From the NCBI RefSeq assembly GCF_029369745.1, contig NZ_CP120210.1, positions 4,464,001 through 4,528,000 of the forward strand: 64,000 nucleotides of DNA, given 5' to 3'. The DNA is from Amycolatopsis sp. QT-25 (GTDB lineage Bacteria; Actinomycetota; Actinomycetes; Mycobacteriales; Pseudonocardiaceae). The translations under genes and the position numbers were made by a program. A model generated the notes under the pieces. The model worked only from the letters and a program-made list of their open reading frames with translations, was not told where the DNA came from and did no database searches. Positions 59,164-64,000 of the stretch are shown one piece after another (position 1 is the first letter of the stretch; every line of letters begins with the position of its first letter).

Positions 59164-61194
59164 ATGATCTCCGAAGTCGAACATCCCACTCGCACGCGGT
59201 CACGTCTGCGCTGGCTGCTCCCCGCCCTCGTCGCGGTGGCCTGGCTGATCTTCGGGGGATTCAGTGGCCCGTACGCGGGCAAGCTGAGCCAGGTCACGGA
59301 GAACGACAGCAGCAGCTTCCTGCCCGCTTCGGCCGAGGCCACCGAAGTCGGTGAACTCCAGAAGCAGTTCTCCAGTGCCGCCGTCATCCCGGCCATCGTC
59401 GTCGCGGAGCGGCCGTCGGGCCTGACCGAGGGCGACAAGCGGTTCCTCGCCGATCGGACGGCGAACGCCCGGCTCGTCCCGGCGCCGGGGAGCAACGCGG
59501 GCGCACAGGTCGTCGTGCTCCTGGACGCCACGACCGACCCCGGGGACGGGGTCGAGGCGCTGCGGGACGCGCTCGCCCGTGACACACCGGATGGGCTGAA
59601 AGTGCTAGTGACCGGGCCGGCCGCGCAGGTCGCCGATCTCAAGGAGGCGTTCGGCGGGATCGACGGGCTGCTGCTCCTGGTCGCGGGCGCGGTGGTCGCG
59701 CTCATCCTGATCATCGTCTACCGAAGCCCGCTGCTGCCCCTGCTCGTCCTGTCGTCCGCGGTGTTCGCGCTGGGCACGGCGAGCCTCGCGGTGTACCTGC
59801 TCGCGGAGCACGACGTGCTGGCGCTGAACGGGCAGAGCCAGGGCATCCTGTTCATTCTCGTCTTCGGCGCCGCCACCGACTACGCGCTGTTGATGATTTC
59901 GCGCTATCGCGAAGAACTCAGGACGACCGAAGACGCCCGCTCCGCGCTCCGCACGGCCTGGCGCTCGACCATCGAGCCGATCGCGGCCTCCGCCGGGACG
60001 GTGATCCTCGGCGTCCTCTGCCTGCTGTTCAGTGACCTGAACTCCAACAAGGGACTGGGCCCGGTCGCCGCCATCGGCATCGGCGCGGCCTTCCTGACGA
60101 CCATCACGTTCCTGCCCGCCGTCCTGGCCCTGTGCGGACGCAACGCCTTCTGGCCGTTCCGGCCGGCGGTGGCCCCGCCGAAGGAAGAAGCCGGCGGGAT
60201 CTGGGGTCGCGTCGCGGGCTGGATCTCCCGCGCGCCGCGAACGATCTGGCTCGTCACGACCGTCGTCCTCCTCGCGGGCGGCGCGTTCCTCCCGCAACTG
60301 AAGGCTTCCGGCACCGCGCAGTCCGACGTCTTCCTCACCCCGGTCGATTCCGTGGCGGGGCAAGAAGTCCTCTCGCGCTACTTCCCCGGCGGCTCCGGCT
60401 CTCCGACCGTGCTCATCACCCCCGCCGGACAAGCCAAAGCGGTGACCGACCTCGCGCGGGTCCCCGGTGTTTCGGACGTCCGTCAAAGCGGCGAAGCGGG
60501 CGGGCTCGCGAAAATCGACGCGGTACTGACCGATCCGCCCGATTCCGACGCGGCCCTCGCGACGGTCCAACGGATCCGCGAGGCCGTGCACACCGTCGAC
60601 GGCACCAAGGTCGGCGGGCCGACGGCGACCCTGCTCGACACCAGGGAGACCTCGGAGCACGACCGGCTGCTGATCATCCCGATCGTCCTGGTGGTGATCT
60701 TCCTCGTGCTCGCCCTGTTGCTGCGATCGCTGCTCGCGCCGCTGCTGCTGATCGGCACGGTGGTGCTGTCGTTCGCCGCGACGATGGGTGTTTCGGCACT
60801 GGTGTTCAACCACGTCTTCGAATTCCCCGGCGCCGACCCCGTCGTCCCGCTGTTCGGCTTCGTCTTCCTCGTGGCACTGGGGATCGACTACAACATCTTC
60901 CTGATGACCAGGGTCCGCGAAGAAGCGGGCAGGATCGGCACCAGGGACGGGACGCTGCGCGGCCTGCGTGTCACCGGCGGCGTGATCACGTCCGCGGGTG
61001 TCGTGCTCGCCGCGACGTTCGCCGCGTTGGCCGTCCTGCCCATCCTCTTCCTGGCGCAGCTGGCTTTCATCGTCGCGTTCGGCGTTCTGCTCGATACCCT
61101 TCTGGTGCGTTCGCTGCTGGTGCCCGCTCTGTCGATGGACCTCGGTCGGAGGATCTGGTGGCCGTCCAAGCCGGCGAGGACCGGCCGGGAATGA
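59164..61194 (+). CDS. MMPL-family (RND) transporter
   Basis: 676 residues with the RND/MMPL duplication. The first half has LLLLVAGAVVALILIIVYRS, GAATDYALLMISRYREEL and the second LLIIPIVLVVIFLVLALLLR, VALGIDYNIFLMTRVREEAG. The Asp-Tyr pairs (ATDYALL, GIDYNIF) in TM4 and TM10 are the proton-relay signature. Two extracytoplasmic loops of ~130 residues precede TM2 and TM8. It exports lipids or hydrophobic compounds and is divergent from and probably repressed by the MarR regulator. Confidence 0.95.
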   Translation: MISEVEHPTRTRSRLRWLLPALVAVAWLIFGGFSGPYAGKLSQVTENDSSSFLPASAEATEVGELQKQFSSAAVIPAIVVAERPSGLTEGDKRFLADRTANARLVPAPGSNAGAQVVVLLDATTDPGDGVEALRDALARDTPDGLKVLVTGPAAQVADLKEAFGGIDGLLLLVAGAVVALILIIVYRSPLLPLLVLSSAVFALGTASLAVYLLAEHDVLALNGQSQGILFILVFGAATDYALLMISRYREELRTTEDARSALRTAWRSTIEPIAASAGTVILGVLCLLFSDLNSNKGLGPVAAIGIGAAFLTTITFLPAVLALCGRNAFWPFRPAVAPPKEEAGGIWGRVAGWISRAPRTIWLVTTVVLLAGGAFLPQLKASGTAQSDVFLTPVDSVAGQEVLSRYFPGGSGSPTVLITPAGQAKAVTDLARVPGVSDVRQSGEAGGLAKIDAVLTDPPDSDAALATVQRIREAVHTVDGTKVGGPTATLLDTRETSEHDRLLIIPIVLVVIFLVLALLLRSLLAPLLLIGTVVLSFAATMGVSALVFNHVFEFPGADPVVPLFGFVFLVALGIDYNIFLMTRVREEAGRIGTRDGTLRGLRVTGGVITSAGVVLAATFAALAVLPILFLAQLAFIVAFGVLLDTLLVRSLLVPALSMDLGRRIWWPSKPARTGRE

Positions 61195-61227
61195 ACGCGG
61201 CGCAGGAACTGCCCTTGGCCTGGTGCC

Positions 61228-61449
61228 ATGAGTGACGAACAGGACGCCATCGACGAGCGGGTCCAGGACGCCGGGGAACGCGGCGACCTGGCCGGACTCC
61301 GGCGGCTGGCCGACGGCGGCAGTGCCGACGCGGCGGACCAGCTGATCGAAACGGCGACCGGACTGGGCGCGCTGGACGAGCTGCGGCGACTGGCCGAGCG
61401 CGGCAACCGGGATGCCGCGGACCAGCTGGCCGAGCTCACGGAGGAGTAG
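61228..61449 (+). CDS. Small tandem-repeat helical protein
   Basis: 73 residues, acidic, made of two helical repeats: GERGDLAGLRRLADGGSADA, ADQLIETATG and GALDELRRLAERGNRDAADQ, LAELTEE. The shared pattern is G-D/A-L-x-x-L-R-R-L-A-x-x-G-x-x-D-A-A-D-Q-L, a Sel1/HEAT-like unit. It starts 33 bases after the MMPL stop and could be co-transcribed. Function unknown; a protein-protein adaptor is plausible. Confidence 0.65.
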   Translation: MSDEQDAIDERVQDAGERGDLAGLRRLADGGSADAADQLIETATGLGALDELRRLAERGNRDAADQLAELTEE

Positions 61450-61633
61450 GCGGTCAGAGGTCGATCGGCTCGACCGTCACTTTCGCCCCAGCACGATCTT
61501 TCCCCACTCGGCACCTCCGTGTCGCTCGCCTCGGTTTCCGGGGAGATTCTTGGTCAACGGAGGATTCGGATCTGCCCGCCCCGAAATCGGTGGTCCCTGC
61601 CAGCACCCGGTCGAGCCCCGCGGGACCTCGGTT

Positions 61634-62260
61634 CTAGTCCTGCGAAGGATGCCGCAGCGAGCGGCTCGTCGACGCGCCCAGCACGCGCGACGCCATCCAC
61701 GCCAGCGCGTCGGCCGTACGCGCCGGAGTGTCCGACGGCTGCATGACGTGGCTCAGCACGGTCCGGACCACGACGTCGATCGCCACGTTCAGCTGCTCCG
61801 CGTCCAGCGGTGGACCGTAGGCATGAACGCGACCGCGCAGCATGAGCGTCGCCTCGCTCAGGAGGCTCCCGGCCCGCACCGTCAGCAGTGGCAGCAACTC
61901 GGTGTCGGCGCCGTGCGTCGCCGAGACGATGGCTCGCAGCAGGAGGTTGTCGTCGGCGAGTTCGAGGACGCCGCGGACGGCGTCGTGGATCGCCTCGACA
62001 AGGTTTTCGGGATGCCCTTCGAAGGCGTCCTGGACGATTGAGAGGAACCGGCCGAGTTCGTGCGAGATCATCGCTTCGGCCAGCTGGTTCTTCGAGCCGA
62101 GTTCGTTGTAGACGGTCTGGCGGCTGACGCCGACGATCTCCGCGAGCTTGCTCATCGTCACCGAGGACCAGCCGGAGCGCACGGTCACCTCGATCGCCGC
62201 CGCGACGATCGGTCGACGGTACGGACCTCCCGTGACCGGCGCCTCGCTCATGATCGTCAT
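61634..62260 (-). CDS. TetR-family transcriptional regulator
   Basis: 208 residues (205 from ATG 62251). The helix-turn-helix reads IVAAAIEVTVRSGWSSVTMS, KLAEIVGVSRQTVYNELGSK, NQLAEAMISHEL, followed by an all-helical ligand domain. It lies downstream of alkB and the ferredoxin remnant on the same strand, as is common for TetR regulators of AlkB operons, so regulation of alkane oxidation is likely. Confidence 0.92.
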   Translation of the reverse strand: MTIMSEAPVTGGPYRRPIVAAAIEVTVRSGWSSVTMSKLAEIVGVSRQTVYNELGSKNQLAEAMISHELGRFLSIVQDAFEGHPENLVEAIHDAVRGVLELADDNLLLRAIVSATHGADTELLPLLTVRAGSLLSEATLMLRGRVHAYGPPLDAEQLNVAIDVVVRTVLSHVMQPSDTPARTADALAWMASRVLGASTSRSLRHPSQD

Positions 62261-62279
62261 TCTAGGCCGTGCCTTTTCA

Positions 62280-62498
62280 GGGCGCGCTTTCGGATTTCCG
62301 TAGCCGGGACATGGCATCCGCTGCCGGCTCGCCTGTTCGGGACACACTTTCCAAGCCGCTGCTCCCACGACGACCAGCGCCACGATCAGTCCCGCGGCTT
62401 CGGGTGACGACCGTGCCGTAGTCGTCCACCTCGAAGAAGCCGGGCGTTATCGCCTCGTATGCCCAGTCACATCTCGCGCGGCGGCCTCGATCTTCATC
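62280..62498 (-). pseudogene. Frameshifted ferredoxin gene
   Basis: An ATG overlapping the alkB stop (TGATG) begins MKIEAAAR, then stops after 16 codons. In the next frame RCDWAYEAITPGFFEVDDYG, TVVT is the centre of a single-cluster (3Fe-4S type) ferredoxin, and back in the first frame AAAWKVCPEQA resembles its C-terminal CPxxA motif. At least two frameshifts are present and the Cys cluster is broken. Confidence 0.6.
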
Positions 62499-63897
62499 AG
62501 GCTCCGACCTTTCCCGGTGCCACGAAATCGACCTTCTCCCGCACCCCGCAGTCCGGGCAGCACCACGAATCCGGGATCGCCGACCACGGCGTTCCGGCGG
62601 GGAAACCTTCACGGGGGTCGCCGAGTTCCTCGTCGTAGACGTAGCCGCAACCGGGGCACGTCCCGCCCTCGGTCGCGTCGCCGTGCGTGTCGGCGGCGAC
62701 GCGGGACGGCGCGGTGACGCGCGTTCCGTAACGTGCCAAGATCTTGGCGCGTTTCGACGGCTGGATGTTGGCGCGGGAGATGTCACCGTCGAAATGCGCG
62801 AGCACGCGTGGATCCATCACTCGCCGCCACACCGGTGGGATCAAGGCCAGCACGATCATCCCGGCGTAGCCCGTCGGCAGGACCGGCGATTCCGCGAAAT
62901 CGCGCAGCGTCTGGTAGCGGCGGGTCGGGTTGGCGTGGTGGTCGCTGTGCCGTTGCAGGTGGTAGAGCAGGACGTTGGTGGCGATGTTGTTGGAATTCCA
63001 GCTGTGACCGGGGTCCACGCGTTCGTAGCGTCGCCGATTCGGCGGGCCGACCTTCCGCCGCCGCATGCCGTAGTGCTCCATGTAGTTCACGACCTCCAGC
63101 AGCGAGAAGCCGATCACGGCCTGGATCACCAGGTACGGCAGGATCCCCGGGCCGAGCCACCCGGTCATCGCCGCCCACAGCACCGCCGACATCAGCCAGG
63201 CGTTGAGCACGTCGTTGCCGATCCGGAACGGATGCCGGTCGCGCCGGGCGTACCGCTTGCGCTCCAGGCGCCACGCCGATTCCAGGGAGCCGAACACCGT
63301 GCGCGGCCAGAACCGGTAGAAGCTTTCCCCCACCCGGCTGCTGGCCGGATCCTCCGGAGTCGCCACCCGGACGTGGTGGCCGCGGTTGTGCTCGATGTAG
63401 AAGTGTCCGTAGAAACTCTGTGCCAGTGCGATCTTCGACAGCCAGCGTTCGTGGCGTTCCTTCTTGTGCCCCAGTTCGTGCGCGGTGTTGATGCCGATGC
63501 CCCCGATGCAGCCGATCGAGATCGCCAGGCCGACCTTGTCCGCGACGGAGAGATCACCGCGGGCGATCAGCCAGAACGCGACCACGAAACCCGCGTACTG
63601 GATGGGCAGGAAGGCGAAGGTGATCCACCGGTAGTAGCGGTCCCGCTCCAGCCGCTCGATCACGTCGTCGGGCGGATTGCTGCGATCGAGCCCCGCGAGC
63701 AGGTCGATCAGCGGCACGATCACCAGGATCACGATCGGCCCGAGCCAGAACCACACTCCCCAGCCGGTGGCCGCGTGCAGCCCGATGGCCAGGAACGCGA
63801 GCGAGGGGACGACCAAGCCGATCAACCACAGGTATCGCTTGCGGTCGGTCCATCGTTCGGTCGAGCCCGCCGGGATCGTGCCCGTCAGCTGGTTCAT
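62497..63897 (-). CDS. alkB: Alkane 1-monooxygenase with fused rubredoxin
   Basis: 466 residues. The membrane part (about 1-395) has the four histidine motifs of AlkB: NTAHELGHKKERHE, YIEHNRGHHVRVAT, LQRHSDHHANPTRRY and the AlkB-specific NYMEHYGMRRRK. The C-terminal ~60 residues are a rubredoxin with two CxxC(G) knuckles: CPGCGYVYDEELGDPREGFP and CCPDCGVREKVDF. Fusion supplies the electron donor, so only a rubredoxin reductase is needed. It hydroxylates medium- to long-chain alkanes at the terminal carbon using O2. The GGAGGGTGCG sequence before ATG 63897 is the ribosome binding site. A ferredoxin remnant and a TetR gene follow. Confidence 0.97.
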   Translation of the reverse strand: MNQLTGTIPAGSTERWTDRKRYLWLIGLVVPSLAFLAIGLHAATGWGVWFWLGPIVILVIVPLIDLLAGLDRSNPPDDVIERLERDRYYRWITFAFLPIQYAGFVVAFWLIARGDLSVADKVGLAISIGCIGGIGINTAHELGHKKERHERWLSKIALAQSFYGHFYIEHNRGHHVRVATPEDPASSRVGESFYRFWPRTVFGSLESAWRLERKRYARRDRHPFRIGNDVLNAWLMSAVLWAAMTGWLGPGILPYLVIQAVIGFSLLEVVNYMEHYGMRRRKVGPPNRRRYERVDPGHSWNSNNIATNVLLYHLQRHSDHHANPTRRYQTLRDFAESPVLPTGYAGMIVLALIPPVWRRVMDPRVLAHFDGDISRANIQPSKRAKILARYGTRVTAPSRVAADTHGDATEGGTCPGCGYVYDEELGDPREGFPAGTPWSAIPDSWCCPDCGVREKVDFVAPGKVGA

Positions 63898-63921
63898 CGC
63901 ACCCTCCTCCGCCGGGCTGGG

Positions 63922-63977
63922 TTTACAAAACTTTAGGTGATGTACATCAAGTTTGACAAGTAGTCATTATTTGTAAA
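63922..63977. promoter_or_regulatory. alkB upstream palindromes
   Basis: TGATGTACATCA (63938-63949) is a perfect 12-bp palindrome 40 bases upstream of alkB. It is flanked by an inverted pair TTTACAAA (63922-63929) and TTTGTAAA (63970-63977). The patch is strikingly AT-rich. It is a good candidate binding site for the TetR regulator downstream of alkB or for an alkane- or fatty-acid-responsive factor. Confidence 0.65.
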
Positions 63978-64000
63978 TCCGGCGTTGCTTCGTTCGTTGG

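Noticed and set aside
59605..60813. 402-codon minus frame, His/Asp/Gln-rich
   Set aside because: Antisense to the MMPL transporter.
1..64000. CRISPR array, tRNA, rRNA or prophage
   Set aside because: No regularly spaced direct repeats, no tRNA-like cloverleaf or conserved rRNA sequence, and no phage structural genes were seen.

Overview
This is high-GC actinobacterial chromosome. GTG starts, four-base ATGA/GTGA gene overlaps, GntR/MarR/ArsR/LysR regulators, an F420-type (LLM) oxidoreductase and a DUF6624 remnant all fit. Two long intergenic hairpins (47469-47523 and 50325-50373) resemble extragenic palindromes I associate from memory with Amycolatopsis, so the best guess is Pseudonocardiales, probably Amycolatopsis. 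No rRNA, tRNA or CRISPR array was seen.

The left two thirds (about 1-51 kb) look like accessory DNA. Intact small operons alternate with clusters of broken genes and insertion-sequence debris. The most interesting locus is the minus-strand operon 7294-3641. It encodes a 74-residue, ten-cysteine peptide precursor, a MauE-like membrane protein, a membrane-anchored thioredoxin-like protein with CPSC, an ABC exporter and an S26 signal peptidase. The five genes are tightly packed or overlapping and read as a dedicated system to make, disulfide-fold, export and trim a Cys-rich secreted peptide. An intact IS5-family element with a CTAG target duplication sits immediately downstream, next to a truncated helicase gene. 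Left of that is the start of a secreted SpvB/Tc-toxin-like protein that runs off the window.

From 8 to 24 kb there are a GntR-OsmC pair beside a broken TauD-like dioxygenase, an LLM oxidoreductase/LysR pair, and a graveyard of gene fragments (12.8-14.5 kb). These are followed by a NarL-type two-component pair with a divergent membrane hydrolase, an IS3 remnant in a NYN gene, a MarR/tautomerase pair with two evident operators, and an ArsR/MFS pair. From 24 to 30 kb lie dnaE2 and integrase fragments and a catabolic locus: amino-acid permease, Baeyer-Villiger-type monooxygenase, short-chain dehydrogenase and a divergent GntR regulator. From 30 to 45 kb fragments (DNA ligase, ornithine decarboxylase, ABC transporter, cytochrome P450, nested transposons, a 265-bp MITE-like element) alternate with intact genes: a phosphotransferase, a lipoprotein, a small secreted protein with a near-ideal terminator, a MurJ paralog, ArsR-SRPBCC, MarR and a DUF6506-like protein. 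A streptogrisin-like protease here has lost its catalytic serine half.

From 45 to 64 kb the sequence is more orderly: a two-component system, a lipoprotein/beta-glucosidase deletion fusion, GntR/glyoxalase, a cupin, an MDMPI-type protein, an MFS transporter, an acyltransferase, an OmpR-type two-component system, a MarR-SDR operon divergent from an MMPL transporter, and a TetR gene downstream of an AlkB alkane monooxygenase with fused rubredoxin and a decayed ferredoxin gene.
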